NCBI GenBank assembly: GCA_020354125.1
Contig: CP070643.1
Span: forward strand, 1-64,000
Direction of reading: 5' to 3'
Length of the DNA: 64,000 bases
Source of the DNA: Betaproteobacteria bacterium
GTDB taxonomy: Bacteria; Pseudomonadota; Gammaproteobacteria; Burkholderiales; Eutrophovitaceae
Shown here: in pieces, positions 18,755-25,681 of the stretch
Position numbering within the stretch: position 1 is the first letter of the stretch
Layout of the letters: the number at the start of each line of letters is the position of its first letter
Translations under genes and position numbers: made by a program
The notes under the pieces: generated by a model
Databases searched by the model: none
What the model was told of the DNA's origin: nothing
The model's input: the letters and a program-made list of their open reading frames with translations, nothing else

Positions 18755-19672
18755 TCAGAGAGTGATGTCCATGCCGTCGTAAGAGACCTCGATTTTTTCG
18801 GCCTCGAGTTGACGACGCTCGTCTGAATCTTCCCTGAGAATCGGGTTGGTGTTGTTGATATGTATCAGGATCTTGCGGTCTGCCTTGAGAGGCCGCAGAA
18901 CCTCCATCATCCCGCCCGGACCCGATTGCGGCAAATGCCCCATATCGAGCGACATTTTGTTGGCAATTCCGAGTGCCGCCATCTCGTCATTGGTCCAGCA
19001 GGTGCCGTCCACCAGCAGGCAGTCGGCCTCTTCGAGGAAGGGTTTTACGTGCGGCTCGATTTCGCCGAGACCCGGGGCATAAAACAGGTTCTTGCCGCTA
19101 CGTGTGTCGATGACACGCATGCCGATGTTGTCACCCTCGTGCGGGTCGTGGCGATGCGGCGAATAGGGCGGTGCCTTGCTGCTCAGCGGCACTGCCGTGA
19201 ATTCGAGGTCTTCGATACCGACCATTTCAAATGCATTGTTCGCTTGCGTCGGGATCTGGTGCCAGTTGACACCGCAATAATGCTCGAGAATTTTCAATAA
19301 CGGATTGCCGGTCGTCAGATCCTCGTACGCCATGTCGGTGCAATAGAGCTCCAACGGCGTTTTGCCCTCGCGCAGCATCAGCAAGCCGGTGGTGTGATCG
19401 ATTTGTGCGTCCATCAGGACGACTGAACGAACCGCGGTATCGCGAATAGCACGCGCCGGCTGCAGCTCGGGGAAACCTCGGAACTGGGTGAGAATATCCG
19501 GCGATGCGTTGAACAACACCCAGTTGGTGTTATCGCCCGATATGGCAATCGATGATTGGGTGCGCGCCTTCGCGTTGATCGTGCCCTTGCGTAATCCGTC
19601 GCAATTCGGGCAATTGCAGTTCCACTGCGGGAATCCTCCTCCGGCTCCCGAGCCTAGCACTCTGATTCGCAT
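18755..19672 (-). CDS. pqqB: PQQ biosynthesis protein PqqB
   Basis: Metallo-beta-lactamase-fold protein of 305 residues, thought to act as an iron hydroxylase on the crosslinked tyrosine. It starts [21 protein letters not shown], the characteristic PqqB N-terminus with its structural zinc cysteines. Metal residues include [10 protein letters not shown] and the late [11 protein letters not shown]. It is the first gene after the hairpin terminator that follows pqqA, so its expression probably depends on read-through. Confidence 0.96.
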   Translation of the reverse strand: MRIRVLGSGAGGGFPQWNCNCPNCDGLRKGTINAKARTQSSIAISGDNTNWVLFNASPDILTQFRGFPELQPARAIRDTAVRSVVLMDAQIDHTTGLLMLREGKTPLELYCTDMAYEDLTTGNPLLKILEHYCGVNWHQIPTQANNAFEMVGIEDLEFTAVPLSSKAPPYSPHRHDPHEGDNIGMRVIDTRSGKNLFYAPGLGEIEPHVKPFLEEADCLLVDGTCWTNDEMAALGIANKMSLDMGHLPQSGPGGMMEVLRPLKADRKILIHINNTNPILREDSDERRQLEAEKIEVSYDGMDITL

Positions 19673-19710
19673 ACTAAATTTTCATTCGTCTGTATTAAGT
19701 GTGTGATCCG

Positions 19711-19740
19711 AAAAAACGAAAGCCCCGAGGCGGGGCTTTC
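19711..19740 (-). terminator. Partial terminator between pqqA and pqqB
   Basis: On the minus strand GAAAGCCCC-GCCTC-GGGGCTTTC forms a perfect 9-bp stem with a 5-nt loop, followed by GTTTTTT. It lies between pqqA (ending at 19760) and pqqB (starting at 19672). Such a hairpin would keep the short pqqA message abundant while a fraction of transcripts reads on into pqqBCDE. Confidence 0.85.
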
Positions 19741-19759
19741 ATTCTGTACTTCGCCGTGA

Positions 19760-19831
19760 TTAGCGGTTGGCGATGTACATGGTGACTTCGAAACCGAAGC
19801 GCATTTCGGTGTACTCAGGCTTGGTCCACAT
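19760..19831 (-). CDS. pqqA: PQQ precursor peptide PqqA, operon copy
   Basis: A 23-residue precursor peptide ([10 protein letters not shown]...ANR). It contains the E-V-T-M-Y core in which Glu15 and Tyr19 are crosslinked by PqqE and become PQQ. AGGTCATTCAC precedes the ATG, with GGAGG further upstream in the spacer. It heads the pqqABCDE operon. Two other genes in the window encode exactly the same peptide with synonymous differences, so the three copies are under strong selection at the protein level. Confidence 0.95.
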   Translation of the reverse strand: MWTKPEYTEMRFGFEVTMYIANR

Positions 19832-20026
19832 GTGAATGACCTCCAAAAGAAGATTAGATTATGTTTGGTTAAACCATGGTCAGGGTAACGATGTTCTGTT
19901 GCCCGAACCGGAACTCGTTTGAAAAGCATTAGTCGGAAGAGGCTGACTAAACCTCAACCCACGAGATCCGGACCGTATTGTCAGCGTTCGGCATCCTGCG
20001 TGCCGCAGAAAAATCAGCAAAAACTT

Positions 20027-20043
20027 CTCATGATTTTCATGAG
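20027..20043. promoter_or_regulatory. Palindromic operator between pqqA and tonB
   Basis: CTCATGATTTTCATGAG is a perfect 7-bp inverted repeat with a 3-bp centre. It lies 195 bp upstream of the pqqA start and 50 bp upstream of the divergent tonB. Near-identical elements precede the other two pqqA genes, so it is probably the binding site of a shared regulator. The LuxR-type response regulator encoded at 24196-24852 is the obvious candidate (inference). Confidence 0.7.
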
Positions 20044-20092
20044 ATTCGAAAGGAAACTTTACTCGACTCAACGGCTTGCATAGGCTTCGGAC

Positions 20093-21391
20093 ATGAGCAC
20101 GATTGCCCTCGGCGAAAACAGCCCACAATTCGAGCCGATTGTCAGTTGGTACCGGGAACGGCCGACGCAAGTGGCATTCGTGGCGTCGCTTGTTCTGCAC
20201 GCGCTGCTCATTGCGCTGATTCCGGGGTTTCGTTCGGTTCCGTTGGATACCCCGGCAGCATTAACGGTACAGATCGTTGCCGAGGAAATCCCCGCCGAGG
20301 AAATTCCCGCAGTGCAACCGGTCCCCGAGCCGCGACCGGTGGTGCGTGAGGCTGAGCCATTGCCGCAGCCTGCACCGCCTCCTGAACTCGTTGCGCCCGC
20401 GCCGCAACCACGTGTCATCGAACAGGCGCCAGTACAACCCAGGCCGGTGGTGGTCGAGCCGCAACCAGTCCCGGTGCTGCGCCAGCCAGAGGCTGCCAGC
20501 GTAGAACCGGTCGCACGCGCCGAGCTTGCCCCGACGATGCGGCGTGAAGTCCCACAAGTGCAGCCGATTATCACCAGGCGACCGGAACTGGCTCCGGCGC
20601 AACCGACCGTGCCGCTGATAGAGACGAGGCCAGTGACCGATGTAGAGGTGCCGGTTCAGCAAACGCCGGACATCTTCCGGCAAGTACGCAAGATCACCCG
20701 GGCGACTCCGCCGGTACAGGTGCAGCCACGCACCGATGTTCCGCCGCCAGTGGTGCAGGCACCACAAGTCGAACGGGTCGCGCCGAGTGCAGTTGAGGCG
20801 CCGGTCCTGGCAGCTCCGGGGGTGCGTACGCCGTCAGCACCAGCCGTGAAGGCTTCGCCATCGAGGCCAACCCAAGTGGCTCCGCCACCGGTGACGGCCC
20901 CGGTGCGCCCAACCAGCCCGACTGCGGCGCCAACGAGTCCGGCACCGGTCGCGCGGGTGGTGAAGGAATCGCCGTCGAGGCCGGTCCAGGCTGCAGCTCC
21001 GCAGTCGGTCGCGCCGGTGCAGCCAACGGCTCCGAAAGTGGCGCCAGCGCCAGCACCGGTCGTTGCCGCACCGATACCGCCGGCACCGGTACTGGAAGCC
21101 ATTGCACCATCAGTACTCGAAGCCTACCGGCAGGCAATTTCGCAAGAAATCATGCGCCATATGCTCTATCCGCGAGTGGCAGTCATGCGCAAATGGCAAG
21201 GCAAGACAGTTGTCGAAATGCAGTTGGCTGCCGACGGATCGGTGACGCGGATGATCATTGTCGAGTCGAGTGGTAGAGAAGTGCTCGACGAAGCTGCACT
21301 CAAGATGGTCAAGAAATCACTGCCGCTTCCGAAACCACCGCCCGGCGTGCGGGCCGTCAAGGTTCCAGTCGTTTTCCGGCTGCAGGGCTGA
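20093..21391 (+). CDS. tonB: TonB-family energy transducer with long Pro-rich linker
   Basis: Couples inner-membrane proton motive force (via ExbBD) to outer-membrane TonB-dependent transport. A single N-terminal membrane anchor (VAFVASLVLHALLIALIPGF, about residues 27-46) is followed by a periplasmic linker of about 300 residues rich in Pro, Val, Ala and Gln, then a C-terminal TonB domain (EMQLAADGSVTRMIIVESSG through PVVFRLQG). The linker is much longer than in Escherichia TonB. Placement between the pqq operon and a PqqU-like receptor suggests a dedicated TonB for PQQ uptake. No exbBD is seen nearby. Confidence 0.9.
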   Translation: MSTIALGENSPQFEPIVSWYRERPTQVAFVASLVLHALLIALIPGFRSVPLDTPAALTVQIVAEEIPAEEIPAVQPVPEPRPVVREAEPLPQPAPPPELVAPAPQPRVIEQAPVQPRPVVVEPQPVPVLRQPEAASVEPVARAELAPTMRREVPQVQPIITRRPELAPAQPTVPLIETRPVTDVEVPVQQTPDIFRQVRKITRATPPVQVQPRTDVPPPVVQAPQVERVAPSAVEAPVLAAPGVRTPSAPAVKASPSRPTQVAPPPVTAPVRPTSPTAAPTSPAPVARVVKESPSRPVQAAAPQSVAPVQPTAPKVAPAPAPVVAAPIPPAPVLEAIAPSVLEAYRQAISQEIMRHMLYPRVAVMRKWQGKTVVEMQLAADGSVTRMIIVESSGREVLDEAALKMVKKSLPLPKPPPGVRAVKVPVVFRLQG

Positions 21392-21403
21392 GTTGCGAAT
21401 CTA

Positions 21404-22426
21404 GTGTCAGAGACCAACACCGTTAACGGTGGCGGCGGCAATGGTTTGTATCCGCCGCTCGAGCCGTTCAGCGCGCAAAGTCTTTCTGTTTCGCCGGTTC
21501 ATCGCCTGTACGTAGAGCAGAGCGGCATTGCCACCGGATTCCCAGTGCTGTTTCTGCACGGCGGTCCGGGCAGCCAGACCAGGCCGGAGCATCGCCGCTA
21601 CTTTGATCCGAGCTTCTACCACGTGGTGCTGTTTGATCAGCGCGGCTGCGGCCGTTCCAATCCTTTTGGGTCGACCGAACAGAACACCACCTGGCATCTG
21701 GTCGAGGATATAGAGGCAATCCGCTACAAGCTGGGCGTGGACAAATGGTTGTTGTTCGGTGGCTCGTGGGGAAGCACGCTTGCACTCGCCTATGCCATGA
21801 GCCACCCTGGGCGCGTCGCCGGCATGATACTGCGAGGCGTCTTCCTGGCCAGCCGGCCCGAGCTCGAATGGTATATAAATGGACTGCGCAGCTTCATACC
21901 TACTGCATGGCAGCGGCTCACAGGTGGTATCGGCGAAGATGTCATTCAGCGCTACCAAGGCGAGGTGAATCATGCCGATCAGGCTGTGGCGCTGGGCGCG
22001 GCGCGCCGCTGGGTCGAATACGAAAACAGCGTCATGGCGATTGGCGGGCCCGCGGCACCGGAGGCGTCGGCGGCGCCAGGTTCGTCTGCGGCGCAGGGTT
22101 CCTCTACGGGACCGGGCGCGGGCGTAAATGAACGGGCGCTGCTTGCGCGCGCGCGCGTACAGCTACATTATCTGGCTGCTGAGTGCTTTCTTCGGGAGGG
22201 CGAGTTGATGCAGGCTGCGAGCGCAGTTACGGCACCGACTATCATCGTACAGGGGCGCACCGATATGGTATGCCCACCGGTAACGGCATACGAGTTGAGT
22301 GCGCGGTTGCCGGCGGCGCGACTGCGCATGATCGAGCAGGCCGGGCATGCGGCGCAAGGGCCGAGGTTGGCGCATGCATTGCGGATTGCCACGGACGATA
22401 TGCGCAAGGAGGTGGCGAGGGCTTAG
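21404..22426 (+). CDS. pip: Proline iminopeptidase-like alpha/beta hydrolase
   Basis: A 340-residue S33-family serine peptidase. It has the oxyanion region LFLHGGPGSQTRP, the S33 motif DQRGCGRSNP, the nucleophile elbow GGSWGST, the acid in QGRTDMVCPP and the catalytic His in EQAGHAA. The cap carries a low-complexity insert of Ala/Gly/Ser/Pro around residues 216-241, encoded by a GC-rich degenerate repeat, which ordinary iminopeptidases lack. Start is GTG. It sits in the PQQ locus, where a peptidase is needed to trim PqqA and no PqqF/PqqG is present; that role is a guess from context. Confidence 0.85.
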   Translation: MSETNTVNGGGGNGLYPPLEPFSAQSLSVSPVHRLYVEQSGIATGFPVLFLHGGPGSQTRPEHRRYFDPSFYHVVLFDQRGCGRSNPFGSTEQNTTWHLVEDIEAIRYKLGVDKWLLFGGSWGSTLALAYAMSHPGRVAGMILRGVFLASRPELEWYINGLRSFIPTAWQRLTGGIGEDVIQRYQGEVNHADQAVALGAARRWVEYENSVMAIGGPAAPEASAAPGSSAAQGSSTGPGAGVNERALLARARVQLHYLAAECFLREGELMQAASAVTAPTIIVQGRTDMVCPPVTAYELSARLPAARLRMIEQAGHAAQGPRLAHALRIATDDMRKEVARA

Positions 22427-24180
22427 TGAGTCTGCGGTTCTGGATCAATTTGGTGATCACGGTGGTGGTGGCAGGTTTCGCCATCGTGACAGCCTATATT
22501 CTGGTCGGTGATCTGAAGAAATCGATCAATGAAGAGATCGAGGCCGGTACGCGCGTCACGGTGCAGTTACTCGAGACCGTTATCGCGAGTTCGCAGGAGG
22601 CGGCCGAGGGTGGTGACGAGATGGCCGCATTGGCGATGTTCCTGCGTGATGCCGGCCGGGTGCGTGCCAATGAAATCCGCCTCTACGATGCGTTGGACAA
22701 TCTGATTTACGAGTCTCCACCATCGGTCTACAAGCAGGGCAGGTGGGCGCCGGAATGGTTCGCCTCATTGGTCAGGCCGCCGCTGCCCGATGTCCGGCTG
22801 GAACTACCCGGCGGTACCATCGTCGTCACCCCCGATTCCTCGCGCTCGATTCTGGATGCCTGGGACGAATTGAAGTGGCTGGGCGGACTGTTACTGGCGT
22901 TCTTCGTGTTGCTGAATCTGCTTGTTTTCTGGCTGCTCGGGCGCTTCATGCAACCATTGCAAAGCATTCTCGCTGGCCTCTCGCAAATGGAGCGGGGCCG
23001 CTTTGATGTGCGTCTGCCCGAGTACCGGCTACCTGAATTTGCCTCCATCAGTCACTCGTTCAATCGTATGGCGCAGGCGCTGGAAGACAGCATCTTCGAG
23101 AATCGCCGGCTCGCGTTGATAGCCCAGCAATCCAGCGATGCGATCATCATTCACGACCTGGAAGGCCGCGTGTCGTTCTGGAATTCGGCAGCCGAACGGA
23201 TGTTCGGCTATTGGGCGAGTGAGATTCTTGGTAACTCTGCTATGAAGCTTGCCCCGCCCGAGAAGCAGGACGAGTTGCGCGATACGCTCGACAAAATTCG
23301 TCGCCGCGAGCGTGTCGAACATCTCGAGACCACGCGTCTCACCAGATCGGGTGAACTGGTTGACGTCGCCCTTTCCGCGGCGCCGCTGGTCGATCCCGTG
23401 TCCGATGAAGTGATTGGCGAGATTTGCGCCATGCGTGACATGACCGAACACAAACGCATGCAGCAAACCGAAGAGGCCCTCGAGCAGAATCGGCGACTGA
23501 CCCAGCTGATCCAGTCGCGCCTCGAGGAGGAACGGCGCAATATCGCGCGCGAGCTCCATGATGAGCTTGGCCAGTGTGTCACTGCGATCAAGTCGATCGG
23601 CACTGCAATATCGAACCGTCAGGACGGCACATCGGAAGAAACGCGCAAAAATGCCGGCACCATCGTCTCCGTCGCGTCACACATCTACGACGTGGTGCAT
23701 TCCATAATTCGGCAGTTGCGCCCCAGCGCGCTAGATCATCTTGGTTTGAGCGAGGCGCTGCGAGAAGTAGTGGCGGCGTTTCAATCACGTCATCCGGAAG
23801 TTGTCGCCGAGCTGGTGCTGGGTCCGGACATTGATGGTTCGGCAGAAGACATCAATATCACCGTCTATCGCATCGTTCAGGAATGCTTGACCAACGTGAT
23901 TCGCCATTCGCAGGCGTCGCGGGTGATAATTGCAGTTTCACGAGATGACAACTCCAGCATGGGTGACGCGCTGCGAGTGCGCGTGCAAGACAACGGCAAA
24001 GGGCTGGATGTTCCGGATGCTTCGGCCAGCAGCCGCTTTGGGCTCATGGGAATGCGCGAAAGGGTGCAGGCCTTCGGTGGCAGTCTGGATATTGTATCCG
24101 GCGGGCCGGGAGAGGGTGTGATGGTCGAAGCCATGATTCCCGTGAAGCAGCCGCAAGCTGAGACTGCCGAACTGACCTGA
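22426..24180 (+). CDS. Membrane sensor histidine kinase, NarL-partner type (HAMP-PAS-HisKA_3)
   Basis: A 584-residue kinase. One transmembrane helix lies at about 5-27, then a periplasmic sensor of about 120 residues, a second helix (WLGGLLLAFFVLLNLLVFWLLG) at about 150-172, HAMP, a PAS domain at about 233-345, HisKA_3 with the phosphorylated His in ARELHDELG near 377, and a HATPase domain from about 475 (QECLTNVIRHSQAS, DNGKGLD). GTG at 22426 follows AAGGAGG and overlaps the pip stop. The response regulator is 15 bp downstream. Located between pqq genes, it probably controls PQQ or alcohol metabolism, as related systems do in pseudomonads (inference). Confidence 0.92.
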   Translation: MSLRFWINLVITVVVAGFAIVTAYILVGDLKKSINEEIEAGTRVTVQLLETVIASSQEAAEGGDEMAALAMFLRDAGRVRANEIRLYDALDNLIYESPPSVYKQGRWAPEWFASLVRPPLPDVRLELPGGTIVVTPDSSRSILDAWDELKWLGGLLLAFFVLLNLLVFWLLGRFMQPLQSILAGLSQMERGRFDVRLPEYRLPEFASISHSFNRMAQALEDSIFENRRLALIAQQSSDAIIIHDLEGRVSFWNSAAERMFGYWASEILGNSAMKLAPPEKQDELRDTLDKIRRRERVEHLETTRLTRSGELVDVALSAAPLVDPVSDEVIGEICAMRDMTEHKRMQQTEEALEQNRRLTQLIQSRLEEERRNIARELHDELGQCVTAIKSIGTAISNRQDGTSEETRKNAGTIVSVASHIYDVVHSIIRQLRPSALDHLGLSEALREVVAAFQSRHPEVVAELVLGPDIDGSAEDINITVYRIVQECLTNVIRHSQASRVIIAVSRDDNSSMGDALRVRVQDNGKGLDVPDASASSRFGLMGMRERVQAFGGSLDIVSGGPGEGVMVEAMIPVKQPQAETAELT

Positions 24181-24195
24181 CGATGGCCGCAACAG

Positions 24196-24852
24196 ATGGG
24201 CAACGCAATGAGTGATCACGGCATCGGCGTGATGCTCGTCGACGATCATGCGGTGGTGCGGATGGGGTTCCGGATGCTGCTAGAAGGCTCCGACGATATC
24301 AAAGTCCTCGGCGAGGCTGACAGCGGTGAGGAGGCCGTGCGCCAATTCGCTGAAATCAAACCCGACGTCATCGTCATGGATATTTCCATGCCGGGGATTG
24401 GTGGGCTTGAGGCGATCGACCGGATTCTTGCCAAGGTTCCTGATATGCGGATTCTTGCCCTGTCGGCGCACGAGGACGTCATGCATGCGCGGCGGGTGCT
24501 CAAGGCCGGGGCGGTTGGCTATCTCACCAAGCGCAGCGCGGCCGAAGAGTTGATGCACGCGATCAGGGTGGTGCACCAGGGCAAAACCTATCTGGAACCT
24601 GGTATCGCCCAGCAGATGGCCGTGGAACAGGTCTCGGGCCAGCGCAATCCGGTCGATACTTTGAGCGAAAAGGAGTTCAAGGTGTTTCTGGCGCTGGCCC
24701 GCGGTCAGTCAGTCCATGATATCGCTGACGTCATGTCGCTCAGCCCGCGCACGGTCGGTACCCATCTTTACAACATCAAGCAGAAGCTAGGCGCCTCCAA
24801 CAGTGCTGAATTGGCCATTATTGCTATTCGGGCTGGCCTCATAGAACCTTGA
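24196..24852 (+). CDS. LuxR/NarL-family response regulator
   Basis: A 218-residue DNA-binding response regulator. The receiver domain has VMLVDDHAVVR, the phospho-acceptor Asp in VIVMDISMPG near residue 62 and the Lys in GYLTKRS. The C-terminal LuxR helix-turn-helix is at about 153-218 (LSEKEFKVFLALARGQSVHDIA, MSLSPRTVGTHLYNIKQKL). It resembles ErbR/ExaE-type regulators, which activate pqq and quinoprotein genes in Pseudomonas. It ends 168 bp before the second pqqA and is the best candidate for binding the palindrome shared by the three pqqA upstream regions. An ATG at 24208 is an alternative start. Confidence 0.92.
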   Translation: MGNAMSDHGIGVMLVDDHAVVRMGFRMLLEGSDDIKVLGEADSGEEAVRQFAEIKPDVIVMDISMPGIGGLEAIDRILAKVPDMRILALSAHEDVMHARRVLKAGAVGYLTKRSAAEELMHAIRVVHQGKTYLEPGIAQQMAVEQVSGQRNPVDTLSEKEFKVFLALARGQSVHDIADVMSLSPRTVGTHLYNIKQKLGASNSAELAIIAIRAGLIEP

Positions 24853-24896
24853 AAAACAAGGTCTTTATTTTTTGGCCTTGGGTTGGAAGGGGTCTT

Positions 24897-24913
24897 CTAA
24901 TGAAAATCATGAG
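24897..24913 (+). promoter_or_regulatory. Operator-like element upstream of second pqqA
   Basis: CTAATGAAAATCATGAG matches the perfect palindrome at 20027-20043 (read on the opposite strand) in 16 of 17 positions. The following GTGGCTTTTACGCGTTTTTC is also nearly identical to the third copy's flank. The element ends 106 bp before the pqqA start. Confidence 0.7.
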
Positions 24914-25019
24914 TGGCTTTTACGCGTTTTTCGCTGTTGCCACGTCGACGAAGTCAGCAGAATGCAGCTGTCCGTTTCATAGACACCCCCGTTAATAATT
25001 TTTCGAGAGGAACAAGATC

Positions 25020-25091
25020 ATGTGGACCAAGCCCGAGTACACCGAAATGCGTTTTGGCTTTGAAGTAACGATGTACATCGCCAACCGCTAA
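25020..25091 (+). CDS. pqqA: PQQ precursor peptide PqqA, second copy
   Basis: Encodes the same 23-residue peptide as the operon copy, with the E-V-T-M-Y crosslink core. AGAGGAACAAGATC precedes the ATG (GAGG spaced 8 bp). It is a stand-alone, monocistronic unit with its own upstream element and its own terminator, and no pqqB follows. It likely boosts precursor supply under the control of the adjacent two-component system (inference). Confidence 0.93.
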   Translation: MWTKPEYTEMRFGFEVTMYIANR

Positions 25092-25108
25092 TTTCAGGTT
25101 GAGTTCAG

Positions 25109-25138
25109 AAAAAAGGCTGCCCTCGGGCAGCCTTTTTT
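25109..25138 (+). terminator. Intrinsic terminator after second pqqA
   Basis: AAAAAAGGCTGCC-CTCG-GGCAGCCTTTTTT is a perfect hairpin with a tetraloop and T-run, 17 bp after the pqqA stop codon. It makes the 23-codon gene a single-gene transcript. Confidence 0.93.
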
Positions 25139-25142
25139 CATT

Positions 25143-25342
25143 GCAGCAAAGTTGACCGGCGATGATTGCGCCGAACAACCGGGTCAGCCAGTCACAACGT
25201 TATTTGTCCTGACAAGATCCGTCCACCTTTGCTGAACCGTGTCTGCCCGGGCAGCCAAACGTACCACACCTCGAATTGGGAAGGCATCAAGGGGGTGCGG
25301 GCATTCCGGTTTGGCTCGAATCTAAGATGTGAACGCGGTGGC
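25143..25342. other. Spacer between the two stand-alone pqqA units
   Basis: About 200 bp separate the duplicated units. I see no ORF with family features, no repeat of the flanking units and no recognisable RNA gene here. Confidence 0.4.
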
Positions 25343-25344
25343 TT

Positions 25345-25361
25345 CTAATGGAAATCATGAG
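25345..25361 (+). promoter_or_regulatory. Operator-like element upstream of third pqqA
   Basis: CTAATGGAAATCATGAG differs from the second-copy element at one base. The distance to the pqqA ATG is identical in the two units (123 bp from element start to ATG). The 3' flank GTGGTTTTTACGCGTTTTGC is also conserved. The half-site TCATGAG is invariant in all three copies. Confidence 0.7.
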
Positions 25362-25467
25362 TGGTTTTTACGCGTTTTGCGCTGTTGCTTTGCCGGCCGA
25401 ATCGGCACAATGCCGTACTGGGTTTTGTAGACAGTTCCTTTAATAGCTCTTAGAGAGGATCGAGATC

Positions 25468-25539
25468 ATGTGGACCAAGCCTGAGTACACCGAAATGCGT
25501 TTTGGCTTTGAAGTTACCATGTACATCGCCAACCGCTAA
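25468..25539 (+). CDS. pqqA: PQQ precursor peptide PqqA, third copy
   Basis: Again the identical 23-residue precursor, differing from the second copy only at synonymous sites (Pro5, Val16 and Thr17 codons). GAGAGGATCGAGATC precedes the ATG. Upstream element, spacing, leader and terminator all align with the second copy, showing tandem duplication of a unit of about 245 bp with a period of 448 bp. It is followed by a terminator and then the PqqU-like receptor gene. Confidence 0.93.
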   Translation: MWTKPEYTEMRFGFEVTMYIANR

Positions 25540-25557
25540 TTCAGGTTGAGTTGGGAT

Positions 25558-25586
25558 AAAGAGGCTGCCTAAGGGCGGCCTCTTTT
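25558..25586 (+). terminator. Terminator after third pqqA
   Basis: AAAGAGGCTGCC-TAAG-GGCGGCCTCTTTT forms a stem with one mismatch and ends in a short T-run. It corresponds in position to the terminator of the second pqqA unit. Confidence 0.85.
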
Positions 25587-25600
25587 CATTTCAGGATCTC

Positions 25601-25619
25601 GTTAATGAGAATTATCCGC
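25601..25619 (+). promoter_or_regulatory. Weak Fur-box-like site upstream of PqqU-like gene
   Basis: GTTAATGAGAATTATCCGC agrees with the classical 19-bp Fur consensus (GATAATGATAATCATTATC) at 13 positions. It lies 62 bp before the receptor start. The match is modest and may be chance. Confidence 0.3.
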
Positions 25620-25681
25620 GCTCAGTGACACCAGGTCGCGGGAGGAGATGCAAGAAGAAACAGCTGCGCTGAAGTAATTTC

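Noticed and set aside
22051-22125. GC-rich degenerate repeat in the pip gene as a frameshift or assembly error
   Set aside because: The reading frame is continuous and family motifs are intact on both sides, so it is treated as a genuine low-complexity insert.
24855-24891. Possible terminator after the response regulator gene (CAAGGTC ... GGCCTTG)
   Set aside because: The loop is long and T-rich, but there is no T-run after the stem, so it is not reported as a terminator.
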